From the NCBI RefSeq assembly GCF_041381155.1, contig NC_091143.1, positions 39,137,996-39,201,995 on the forward strand: 64,000 bases of DNA, in the 5' to 3' direction. Made by a program: the position numbers and the translations under genes. This document shows, piece by piece, positions 33,276 through 46,477 of the stretch; the first letter of the stretch is position 1, and each line of letters opens with the position of its first letter. A model generated the notes under the pieces. It did no database searches. It was given only the letters and a program-made list of their open reading frames with translations, and was not told the origin of the DNA. This DNA is from Argopecten irradians. Taxonomy: Eukaryota; Mollusca; Bivalvia; Pectinida; Pectinidae.

Positions 33276-34085
33276 AGAACCGCGTAGAGATGTGCTTCTT
33301 CTCAGACTAATGGCGGATTATATAAAACCATTATCTACCTAGCACTTATCTTCAAGGCTTTCTGGTGTACTCTATAGTGACCATCCATGTGTAAATCAGC
33401 AAAACACGCCTCATTAATATAAAATGGTTAGTTATTAACTGTACAGGGAATACCTGATTATCGATAAAACCTGCAAGCCACGTACGTATTAATTGTGACG
33501 GAGAATGGTTATTGAGCTATCGATCGATGTAACTCGGAGAATCACCAAAACTTTCTGTCAATCATGTACCAAGTATTATCCCAATCTCGTCCAGCCTTTC
33601 CTGTGGTTGTTTGGTGACCATCTAGACGAGAGCGCTCTATGATAGACATCATATCAATCAAGTTCCATCGACCGGGTGTTCGGAAATACTTTGTTACACT
33701 ACATATTCCTTAAGTATGGAAACAAGATCAGAAAGATCTTTCTTACACACCGGAGCGTTACCCTAATGTGAGTAATGAGATTTCGAATCCGATAAGAAGA
33801 GTCCGACTCGAAATAGCACAGCGTAAAAAATGATGCTTTTAAAATGTTTGTGGACTAGTGATATGGCGATGTGGGGTTCAATTACTGATTAACTACGGAC
33901 AGATGGCTATAAATATAAACCAGACACAATGGCGTGTACCTGTTTCTAATGCATCAGATAGAGAAATGATGTAACCAGTCGAATTGGAACAAGCCTGTTA
34001 TAAGGTTCTCATGATTACAACGAAGGGACTATGTTGTGAGAAAGTTCCAGGTGGGAAGATACTTGGTGGAGAATACAGTTATCAA
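33276..34085. other. Unique intergenic DNA before the satellite
   Basis: No gene recognised. An ATG frame starting MITTKGLCCEK at 34010 runs into the first satellite unit; it could be a 5' exon but there is no support. Confidence 0.35.
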
Positions 34086-37000
34086 CAACACATACTGAGG
34101 TAAGACGTACTACAGACACAACACATACTGAGGTAAGACATACTACAGACACAACACATACTGAGGTAAGACGTACTACAGACACAACACATACTGAGGT
34201 AAGACGTACTACAGACAACACATACTGAGGTAAGACGTACTACAGACACAACACATACTGAGGTAAGACGTACTACAGACAACACATACTGAGGTAAGAC
34301 GTACTACAGACACAACACATACTGAGGTAAGACGTACTACAGACACAACACATACTGAGGTAAGACGTACTACAGACACAACACATACTGAGGTAAGACG
34401 TACTACAGACACAACACATACTGAGGTAAGACGTACTACAGACACAACACATACTGAGGTAAGACGTACTACAGACACAACACATACTGAGGTAAGACGT
34501 ACTACAGACACAACACATACTGAGGTAAGACGTACTACAGACAACACATACTGAGGTAAGACGTACTACAGACACAACACATACTGAGGTAAGACGTACT
34601 ACAGACACAACACATACTGAGGTAAGACGTACTACAGACACAACACATACTGAGGTAAGACGTACTACAGACACAACACATACTGAGGTAAGACGTACTA
34701 CAGACACAACACATACTGAGGTAAGACGTACTACAGACACAACACATACTGAGGTAAGACGTACTACAGACAACACATACTGAGGTAAGACGTACTACAG
34801 ACAACACATACTGAGGTAAGACGTACTACAGACAACACATACTGAGGTAAGACGTACTACAGACACAACACATACTGAGGTAAGACGTACTACAGACAAC
34901 ACATACTGAGGTAAGACGTACTACAGACACAACACATACTGAGGTAAGACGTACTACAGACACAACACATACTGAGGTAAGACGTACTACAGACACAACA
35001 CATACTGAGGTAAGACGTACTACAGACACAACACATACTGAGGTAAGACGTACTACAGACACAACACATACTGAGGTAAGACGTACTACAGACACAACAC
35101 ATACTGAGGTAAGACGTACTACAGACACAACACATACTGAGGTAAGACGTACTACAGACACAACACATACTGAGGTAAGACGTACTACAGACACAACACA
35201 TACTGATGGTAAGACGTACTACAGACAACACATACTGAGGTAAGACGTACTACAGACAACACATACTGAGGTAAGACGTACTACAGACAACACATACTGA
35301 GGTAAGACGTACTACAGACACAACACATACTGAGGTAAGACGTACTACAGACAACACATACTGAGGTAAGACGTACTACAGACACAACACATACTGAGGT
35401 AAGACGTACTACAGACAACACATACTGAGGTAAGACGTACTACAGACACAACACATACTGAGGTAAGACGTACTACAGACAACACATACTGAGGTAAACG
35501 ACGTACTACAGACAACACATACTGAGGTAAGACGTACTACAGACACAATACATACTGAGGTAAAGACACTACAGACACAACACATACTGAGGTAAGACGT
35601 ACTACAGACACAACACATACTGAGGTAAGACGTACTACAGACAACACATACTGAGGTAAGACGTACTACAGACACAACACATACTGAGGTAAGACGTACT
35701 ACAGACACAACACATACTGAGGTAAGACGTACTACAGACAACACATACTGAGGTAAGACGTACTACAGACACAACACATACTGAGGTAAGACGTACTACA
35801 GACAACACATACTGAGGTAAGACGTACTACAGACAACACATACTGAGGTAAGACGTACTACAGACAACACATACTGAGGTAAGACGTACTACAGACACAA
35901 CACATACTGAGGTAAGACGTACTACAGACACAACACATACTGAGGTAAGACGTACTACAGAACTACAACAGACAACACATACTGAGGTAAGACGTACTAC
36001 AGACAACACATACTGAGTAAGACTACTAGAGAAGACAACACAACTGAGGTAAGACGTACTACAGACAACACATACTGAGGTAAGACGTACTACAGACACA
36101 ACACATACTGAGGTAAGACGTACTACAGACAACACATACTGAGGTAAGACGTACTACAGACACAACACATACTGAGGTAAGACGTACTACAAGACACAAC
36201 ACATACTGAGGTAAGACGTACTACAGACAACACATACTGAGGTAAGACGTACTACAGACACAACACATACTGAGGTAAGACGTACTACAGACACAACACA
36301 TACTGAGGTAAGACGTACTACAGACAACACATACTGAGGTAAGACGTACTACAGACAACACATACTGAGGTAAGACGTACTACAGACACAACACATACTG
36401 AGGTAAGACGTACTACAGACACAACACATACTGAGGTAAGACGTACTACAGACACAACACATACTGAGGTAAGACGTACTACAGACACAACACATACTGA
36501 GGTAAGACGTACTACAGACAACACATACTGAGGTAAGACGTACTACAGACACAACACATACTGAGGTAAGACGTACTACAGACACAACACATACTGAGGT
36601 AAGACGTACTACAGACACAACACATACTGAGGTAAGACGTACTACAGACACAACACATACTGAGGTAAGACGTACTACAGACAACACATACTGAGGTAAG
36701 ACGTACTACAGACAACACATACTGAGGTAAGACGTACTACAGACAACACATACTGAGGTAAAGACGTACTACAGACAACAACACATACTAGGTAAGACGT
36801 ACTACAGACACAACACATACTGAGGTAAGACGTACTACAGACAACACATACTGAGGTAGAACGTACTACACAACAATACTGAGGTAAGACGTACTACAGA
36901 CAACACATACTGAGGTAAGACGTACTACAGACAACACATACTGAGTAAGACGTACTACAGACACAACACATACTGAGGTAAGACGTACTACAGACAAACA

Positions 37001-40000
37001 CATACTGAGGTAAGACGTACTACAGACACAACACATACTGAGGTAAGACGTACTACAGACACAACACATACTGAGGTAAGACGTACTACAGACAACACAT
37101 ACTGAGGTAAGACGTACTACAGACACAACACATACTGAGGTAAGACGTACTACAGACAACACATACTGAGGTAAGACGTACTACAGACAACACATACTGA
37201 GGTAAGACGTACTACAGACAACACATACTGAGGTAAGACGTACTACAGACAACACATACTGAGGTAAGACGTACTACAGACAAACACATACTAGTAAGAC
37301 GTATACTGAGGTAAGACGTACTACAGACAACACATACTGAGGTAAGACGTACTACAGACACAACACATACTGAGGTAAGACGTACTACAGACACAACACA
37401 TACTGAGGTAAGACGTACTACAGACACAACACATACTGAGGTAAGACGTACTACAGACACAACACATACTGAGGTAAGACGTACTACAGACACAACACAT
37501 ACTGAGGTAAGACGTACTACAGACACAACACATACTGAGGTAAGACGTACTACAGACACAACACATACTGAGGTAAGACGTACTACAGACAACACATACT
37601 GAGTAAGACGTACTACAGACAACACATACTGAGGTAAGACGTACTACAGACAACACATACTGAGGTAAGACGTACTACAGACACAACACATACTGAGGTA
37701 AGACGTACTACAGACACAACACATACTGAGGTAAGACGTACTACAGACACAACACATACTGAGGTAAGACGTACTACAGACACAACACATACTGAGGTAA
37801 GACGTACTACAGACAACACATACTGAGGTAAGACGTACTACAGACAACACATACTGAGGTAAGACGTACTACAGACAACACATACTGAGGTAAGACGTAC
37901 TACAGACAACACATACTGAGGTAAGACGTACTACAGACAACATATACTGAGGTAAGACGTACTACAGACACAACACATACTGAGGTAAGACGTACTACAG
38001 ACACAACACATACTGAGGTAAGACGTACTACAGACAACACATACTGATGTAAGACGTACTACAGACAACACATACTGAGGTAAGACGTACTACAGACAAC
38101 ACATACTGAGGTAAGACGTACTACAGACAACACATACTGAGGTAAGACGTACTACAGACACAACACATACTGAGGTAAGACGTACTACAGACACAACACA
38201 TACTGAGGTAAGACGTACTACAGACACAACACATACTGAGGTAAGACGTACTACAGACAACACATACTGAGGTAAGACGTACTGAGTAAGAGTACTACAG
38301 ACAACACATACTGAGGTAAGACGTACTACAGACAACACATACTGAGGTAAGACGTACTACAGACACAACACATACTGAGGTAAAGACGTACTACAGTAAG
38401 ACACTACAGACAACACATACTGAGGTAAGACGTACTACAGACACAACACATACTGAGGTAAGACGTACTACAGACAACACATACTGAGGTAAGACGTACT
38501 ACAGACACAACACATACTGAGTAAGACGTACTACAGACACAAACTACTAAGACATACACATACTGAGGTAAGACGTACTACAGACAACAACATACTGAGG
38601 TAAGACGACAACACATATGAGAAGACGTACTACAACAACACATACTGAGGTAAGAAGACGTACTAAGACAGACAACACATACTGAGGTAAGACGTACTAC
38701 AGACAACACATACTGAGGTAGACGTACTACAGATACAACACATACTGAGGTAAGACGTACTACAGACAACACATACTGAGGTAAGACGTACTACAGACAA
38801 CACATACTGAGTAACGTACTACAGACAACACATACTGAGGTAAGACGTACTACAGACTCAGACAACACATACTGAGGTAAGACGTACTACAGACACAACA
38901 CATACTGAGGTATACAGAAACATACGAGTAAGACGTACTACAGACACAACATACTGAGGTAAGACGTACTACAGACAACACATACTGAGGTAAGACGTAC
39001 TACAGACAACACATACTGAGGTAAGACGTACTACAGACACAACACATACTGAGGTAAGACGTACTACAGACAACACATACTGAGGTAAGACGTACTACAG
39101 ACACAACACATACTGAGGTAAGACGTACTACAGACAACACATACTGATGTAAGACGTACTACAGACACAACACATACTGATGTAAGACGTACTACAGACA
39201 ACACATACTGAGGTAAGACGTACTACAGACACAACACATACTGAGGTAAGAGACGTACTACAGACACACAACACATACTGAGGTAAGACGTACTACAGAC
39301 AACACATACTGAGGTAAGACGTACTACAGACAACACATATACTGAGGTAAGACGTACTACAGACACAACACATACTGAGGTAAGACGTACTACAGACACA
39401 ACACATACTGAGGTAAGACATACTACAGACACAACACATACTGAGGTAAGACGTACTACAGACAACACATACTGAGGTAAGACGTACTACAGACAACACA
39501 TACTGAGGTAAGACGTACTACAGACACAACACATACTGAGGTAAGACGTACTACAGACACAACACATACTGAGGTAAGACGTACTACAGACACAACACAT
39601 ACTGAGGTAAGACGTACTACAGACACAACACATACTGAGGTAAGACGTACTACAGACACAACACATACATACTGAGGTAAGACGTACTACAGACAACACA
39701 TACTGAGGTAAGACGTACTACAGACACAAACACATACTGAGGTAAGACGTACTACAGACACAACACATACTGAGGTAAGACGTACTACACACACAACACA
39801 TACTGAGGTAAGACGTACTACAGACAACACATACTGAGGTAAGACGTACTACAGACAACACATACTGAGTAAGACGTACTACAGACACAACACATACTGA
39901 GGTAAGACGTACTACAGACAACACATACTGAGGTAAGACGTACTACAGACAACACATACTGAGGTAAGACGTACTACAGACACAACACATACTGAGGTAA

Positions 40001-41172
40001 GACGTACTACAGACAACACATACTGAGGTAAGACGTACTACAGACACAACACATACTGAGGTAAGACGTACTACAGACACAACACATACTGAGGTAAGAC
40101 GTACTACAGACAACACATACTGATGTAAGACGTACTACAGACACAACACATACTGAGGTAAGACGTACTACAGACAACACATACTGAGGTAAGACGTACT
40201 ACAGACACAACACATACTGAGGTAAGACGTACTACAGACAACACATACTGAGGTAAGACGTACTACAGACAACACATACTGAGGTAAGACGTACTACAGA
40301 CAACACATACTGAGGTAAGACGTACTACAGACAACACATACTGAGGTAAGACATACTACAGACACAACACATACTGAGGTAAGACGTACTACAGACAACA
40401 CATACTGAGGTAAGACGTACTACAGACAACACAATACTGAGGTAAGACGTACTACAGACAACACATACTGAGGTAAGACGTACTACAGACAACACATACT
40501 GAGGTAAGACGTACTACAGACAACACATACTGAGTAACAGTACTACAGACACACATACTGAGGTAAGACGTACTACAGAGACAACACATACTGAGGTAAG
40601 ACGTACTACAGACTACAGACAACACATACTGAGGTAAGACGTACTACAGACACAACACATACTGAGGTAAGACGTACTACAGACACAACACATACTGAGG
40701 TAAGACGTACTACAGACACAACACATACTGAGGTAAGACGTACTACAGACACAACACATACTGAGGTAAGACGTACTACAGACACAACACATACTGAGGT
40801 AAGACGTACTACAGACAACACATACTAAGAGTACTACAGACAAAATACTGAGTAAGAGTACTACAGACACAACACATACTGAGGTAAGACGTACTACAGA
40901 CAACACATACTGTAAGACGTACTACAGACAACACATACTGAGAGTACTACAGACAACATACTGAGGTAAAGACGTACTACAGACAATATATACTGAGGTA
41001 AGACTACTACAGACACAACACATACTGAGGTAAGACGTACTACAGGACAAACACATACTGAGGTAAGACGTACTACAGACAACACATACTGAGGTTAGAT
41101 TTACTACAGACAACACATACTGAGGTAAGACGTACTACAGACACAACACATACTGAGGTTAGATTTACTACA
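34086..41172. repeat. 7.1-kb satellite array of 31- and 33-bp units
   Basis: About 220 units of ACAACACATACTGAGGTAAG plus ACGTACTACAG, with an optional extra AC giving a 33-bp unit. Long stretches are identical; 38280-38950 and 40530-41100 hold many small indels. Each unit has a consensus 5' splice site (GAG|GTAAGA). Minus-strand frames stay open because the 33-bp form is a multiple of three; these are not genes. Confidence 0.98.
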
Positions 41173-41890
41173 GTCACAGAAATGGAAAAGATATGATATG
41201 TATACTTATTCAAACAGAGATAGAAGCAATATGATAATATATAAATTATAGAAATAGGGACAATGTAATTGTGTACTTAATATATATTTTAGAGACAGAT
41301 AAAATATGATTGTATATTTATGTATAGATAGAGACGATATGTGTGTATATATCTATAGAATTAGAGTAAATGTCATGGTTACCTCATAACCCCAACAAAA
41401 TAAAAAATATATTCCTTATATTTACAGTTTTTCACGTAAATGAATATTATTCATTCTCGCGACATTCGAAAATTTTCTATCAAAATACCCATATTTTGTT
41501 CTCTCCCGTGATCGTCAACACATTCGATGAAACAGCTGATTGAAATCAAGTCATTTATATGTTCCCACCAAAAGTGGGTTCATGACGACCCCACGTTGTT
41601 ACGTCAGCGACTATATTCCCGTAACAATAGAATCGCCGCACATGTTGTACTATCATTATACACTGATAATGATAATACTAGAAAGCATGGTTATTGAGTC
41701 CATGTCAGTGCAAACTACAGTTTGCAAAGAAAGAAACGAAATGATTGCATATTTTTAGAAATAGAGACAATGTAATTGTATACAGTGTATTTATAGAGAT
41801 AGAGACAATATGGCTATACGATATAGTTACATATTTAGAGAAATACAGATAATGTGATTGCATATTTTTAGAGAACGAAATAATATTATT
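41173..41890. repeat. Decayed ~33-bp AGAGATAGAGACAATATGAT repeat with unique insert
   Basis: Variants of TATAGAGATAGAGACAATAT recur at 41210-41360 and 41757-41880. The sequence between (41380-41740) is unrecognised. Confidence 0.6.
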
Positions 41891-42025
41891 TCATATTTTA
41901 CATGTATACAGTCGCTATGGAAACCGAGCTAATGATGACAAATATACAGCTGTCGCGACCCCAAAGGGCGGCCTGTCGCTGTGAGACCAGTAATGAGGTT
42001 AGTATCGAAAACGATGGGATCACCT

Positions 42026-43617
42026 CGGAGATTTCCGGTGTAACGTTGAAAATGGACCTCCGTTGAAAATTGACCTCGGATCAGTTTTCAACGTTGAAAA
42101 CGGACCCCGCATGCCGTTGAAAATTGACAGTGTCTAGGGTCAATTCTCAACGGCAGGTCTGTTGAAAAATGACCGTTGAAAAATGACCTTGGCAAACTAT
42201 CAACGGATGGTCTGTTGAAATATGATCCTAGTACATTCACATATATAACTGTTGCACAAACATAATTCTCGAATTCTGTTATCGCCATTCCTAATATAAG
42301 CGACCCTTCTGTGCTGGTATTTAAATTACGTAATCACCTCGATTTGAATTGAAATTTGGTATTGTTATCATCGTAACAAATACCTCATTTAAATATTTTA
42401 GGTGCTTGTATGTTTATTATGGAGAATACGGCACTACAAAACTTTCATTTTTTTTCTATAGTCATTTTGTTCGTCCGTGTAGATAATGTTAATTTAATTG
42501 TTCTCAGACTGAGGAATTGCTATATAACACTGAGGTAACGTAGTAAATAAAAAGGAATTGTTGTTATCAACTGCATGCAAAGTTTGTACTATGTGGTGTT
42601 CACTTCCGAGTACCAGTGGATAGTGTTACAAAACTATAATTATGGGATATTATTAATTTGTTTCTTAATGATTTTTTTATGATTATATTTTCCCTGCAAT
42701 ACAAGAATGCATGTATTATATATCTACGTATGGATCAGTTATGTTGTGTTCTGCGTATGGTTGTGTTGTTCTGTTGTTTTGTGGTTGTGTGTTGTTTTGT
42801 TGTGTGTGATGTTGTGTTGTGTGTGTGTTGTTGTGTGTTGTTTTGTTGTTGTGTGATGTTGTGTTGTGTGGTGTTGTGTTGTTGTTATGTGTGGTTGTGT
42901 CATGTTATTGTGTTGTGTGTCATTGGTGTGTTGTTGTGTTGTGTGTTGTTGTGTGCTGTGTGGCTGTGTTTTGTGTTGTGTTTGTTGTTCCGTGTTTGTG
43001 TAATGTGTTGTTCCGTGATGTTTTTGTGATGTGTTGTTGCGTTATGTTTTTGTGTATGTGTTGTTGTATGTGTTTGTGTTGTTGTTTGTTGTTGTTGTTG
43101 TGTGTTGTGTTGTGTGTGTGTTGTGTTGTATGATGTTTTGTTGTGATGTTGTGTTGTGTTGTGTAATGTTGTCTTGTGTGTGTTTTGTGTGTGTTTAGTG
43201 TGATGCGTTGTTGTGTTGTGTGATGTTGTGTTGTGTGATGATATGTATGGTTGTTTGATGTTGTATTGTGTGATATTGTGTTATTTTGTTGTGTTTTGTT
43301 GTGGTGATGTGATGTGTTGTTGTGTGGTGTTGTGTAGTGTTGTTGTATTGTGTAGTGTTGTTTTGTTGTTAGTGTGTTGCTGTGCTGTGTAATGTTGTGT
43401 GGTTTCGTGGTGTTGTGGTGTCGTGTTGTGTTGTTTTATAAAAACGAGTTCTTGTGGGGTCACTTTTCAACGGGGTCTAGTTTCAACGGGTCGGTGTAAA
43501 AAGTGCACTGAAAATTCAGTTTTCAACGGTTTTCGTGGTCATTTTTCAACGTTGAAAAATGACCCGAGGTCAGTTTTCAACGGGGGTCCATTTTCAACGT
43601 TACACCGGCAATCTCCG
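42026..43617. mobile_element. TIR element filled with a TGTTG-rich tract
   Basis: Left CGGAGATTTCCGGTGTAACG and right inverse CGTTACACCGGCAATCTCCG; arms continue about 70 bp and are built of GTTGAAAAxTGACC sub-repeats. The centre includes 42730-43440, a TGTTG/GTGTT low-complexity tract. No transposase frame. Confidence 0.85.
42730..43440. repeat. TGTTG-rich low-complexity tract
   Basis: Strong strand asymmetry (G and T only for long stretches, GTTGTGTTGTGTG type) on the plus strand. Confidence 0.95.
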
Positions 43618-44036
43618 CAAAACATATTTCCGAAGATTGCCGAAAATTCCTCCGAGATGTTGCGTTTGTCTATATTTTATGTAGATCAGTACATAAGTAA
43701 TTCTGGTAAAGACAAATATCATCAAATTCTAAATTAACAAAGCACAACCAATGCATGGGTTTAAGTCAAAGTTGAAGAGGTCATGAGGTTGCAAAACCTA
43801 TATTTAGACCGAAAATCAGGTAAAAGCATGTGTGTAACGTTGCATTTAATAACATCGTCTCATGTGAAAATTCATTGTAATTCAAAACTATAGTATGACA
43901 TTTTTATGAATATATATATATTATTTGTTTTAAGTTTGCATTTCAAACATTACAATAAGTAAGCTATTTCATTTGAAGTATACAGTGAATACTTAAACAT
44001 AGCTAATTACTACTTTATGAAGAAAAAAACCATGAA

Positions 44037-44320
44037 CTGGATTATCTCATAGTAACCTGAAAGCTCAAGAGAGAAAAAACTTACCAATCACAGGCCCGCA
44101 GATACTTCATTTGAAGATTGTAATTAGAGCAACTGTCGACTTCAAAGCTATGCAGTCAACCACAGTGTATCGTTATTTGATTCTTTTGATGTATACCGTA
44201 CATATCAAAGAACAACATTCGGCTGAAATTACCTGTGTCTTATGTTGCCTTCAGTTTTACTATGATATAATCTAAGGGTTGATATAACGTCAGTGATAGT
44301 AAACCATGGAGTATTGAGGA
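44037..44320. mobile_element. TIR element, ACTCCAGGGGTTACTAT family, copy 3, truncated
   Basis: Begins inside the family consensus (TATCTCATAGTAACCTGAAA) and ends GGAGTATTGAGGAT, 57 bases before the amine oxidase exon. Confidence 0.8.
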
Positions 44321-44377
44321 TTTATTTGGCTGTGATCAGAAATCTGCATTTTGACTCTAGATCTATTTATGTTTTAG

Positions 44378-46477
44378 ATTGTGGATAAGGAGCGACAGCG
44401 CGTGGTTCTGTTCCAGAGGTGTTTTGGTGTGTCAGTCGTATTAAACATCGTCTTACTGGTCACTCTGGCTTATCTGATGATCGCCGTGCTGCGGCACGAA
44501 ACGACCAGTATTACAGACATTTGTACAATGGAGGATTTAAGTTCTGCTGATCCACAACCTGGCGATATAGATAGTGCCTTTCACGACCTTACGATACAAG
44601 AGATTCACAAAGTCATCCGATACGTGTACTCTCACGCTGACATATTCGATGTTCGTCCTTCTATTTATTCCAATCTTTCGTCATCATTTATCTATTCAAT
44701 AGAACTTCTAACTCCATCAAAAGATGACGTCATTCGTTATATGTCGCAATCAGGGAGTAGACCGATCCGCGAGGCTCGAGTCATTATATTTAATGCCCAG
44801 CACCGAGTGGTTAATGAGTATTCTATAGGCCCGTTAAATCATTCTATATCCGCCATGTCGAGCCGTAAAACCTATATGACAAATTCCGTAGCCTTCAGAC
44901 TGAGGCAAGTGACATTCTCTGAACTATGGGCTTTACATACCGCCATAATGGAATATACGTCATTGCATGACGTCATGAGACAAAGTTTCGGTGCCACTTT
45001 ATATAACTGTATTGATACAAATAATACCAAACGATGTGCAAATATGTATAAACTGTATGTTCCTGTAATATATTCCAAAAAGAGAAAGTTGTGGGTTCAG
45101 TTTTATTTCGAGTTGGAGTTCTACACAGTACATCCGATAGACTTACAGCTTCTTATAAATGTTGACATTAACTCTACTAAATGGACGATAGAAAAAGTCT
45201 GGTGTGATCAAAAACTGTTCAATACATATGAAGAATTCATACATAGCTACAGAAATGGAACATTATCGAAAAGAAGACAACTTTTTCCAGACTCTAAAAC
45301 GAACCTTCAAAGACCGCACGGATCTTTGTGTCTTCCGAACACCTCCTGGAGTGAGGGCACGAAACGGCCGCCCGTTCAGTTAGAACCGGACGGTCACCGG
45401 TACCTTGTGATGGGCCAGACGATTAAATATTTACAGTGGAATTTTCATTGGATAAATTCCTTAAGGAAAGGACCTACTCTGTTTGATATACGATATGGTA
45501 ACGAGAAGATTGCACATGAAATGGGTCTGCAGGACATTGTAGTCTTATACACCGGAAATAATCCAGCAATGTCTCGCGCTTCTTTCGCGGATGGATTTAC
45601 TGGGTTAGGTAGTAAATCGGTCGGTTTAGTTCCCGGTGTGGATTGTCCAGGTCATGCGACCTTCCTTAATGTTACCATAGCAACTGAAGAATTTCAGGCT
45701 GGTGGAATCCTGCCGAATGCCATATGCTTGTTCGAGCACAATCTTGGTCGACCTTTACGGCGACATTATTCGACGATTGAAGCGGAGGGAGGGGTATTCT
45801 ACGGTGGATTAGTGGCTCATGCTTTCATCTTTCGAACAATTTATGTCATCAGTAATTACGACTATATACTAGATTATATGTTCTATGAGAACGGAGCCGT
45901 GAAAATCAAAATGTACCCGACAGGCTATGTTCTTACCGCATTTAATCACCCTTCTGAACGTCATTATGGATTCAAAGTGGGAACAGAATCTACTGCGCCA
46001 ATGCATCTCCATCTTTTCAATTTCAAACTAGACATTGACATATTAGGAACAAAGAATAGATACGAAACCTTAGATATTGGGGTTGAACAGTTCGAATACC
46101 CAAATTTAGAGGATCGGGGCTTTGATAAAAGTTACAGATATAAATTTGAACGCAGTCTCAAAAATACAGAACGAGAGGCAGCTTTCAAATTCAACTTTTC
46201 TCAACCGAAATACCATATTGTTTATAATGATGAAACGAAAAATGCTTTCAATGAACGTAGAGGATATAGAATACAGGCCTCCGGATTCGCCAATCAACTG
46301 CTGCCTCAAGACGTCGGTTTCGAGAGTGCTATTCCTTGGTCACGATACCAGATGGCTGTAACTAAGCATAAAGACACCGAGGAATCTAGCGGCTCCGCTC
46401 ATACCACACTCGACGCAGGTGAACCTGTGGTCAACTTTCAATCGTTTGTTAATGACGATGAAAACATTGTTGATGAG
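44378..46477 (+). CDS. Copper amine oxidase main exon
   Basis: Acceptor ATGTTTTAG|ATTGTG, donor GATGAG|GTAAGT at 46478, phase 0. Holds the anchor, the N-terminal domains, the Asp404, Tyr493, His542 and His544 active-site residues. Reading through the donor to TAA 46745 gives only intron-encoded residues, so the longer open frame is not the protein. Confidence 0.92.

Noticed and set aside
34015-41116. Dozens of long minus-strand open frames (VVRLTSVCVVSV type)
   Set aside because: They come from 33-bp satellite units that are multiples of three and lack stops in two frames; 31-bp units break the frame at random. No start context, splice or domain support.
34086-41172. Satellite as a CRISPR-like array
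   Set aside because: There are no unique spacers; the whole unit is repeated, and the DNA is clearly eukaryotic.
34086-41172. Each satellite unit as a 16-base GT-AG micro-intron (GTAAGACGTACTACAG)
   Set aside because: Such short introns are not known in animals, and the AG has no pyrimidine tract. Likely coincidence of the repeat sequence.
42658-43133. Open frames rich in Cys and Val in the TGTTG tract
   Set aside because: Low-complexity artefact of a G/T-only sequence.
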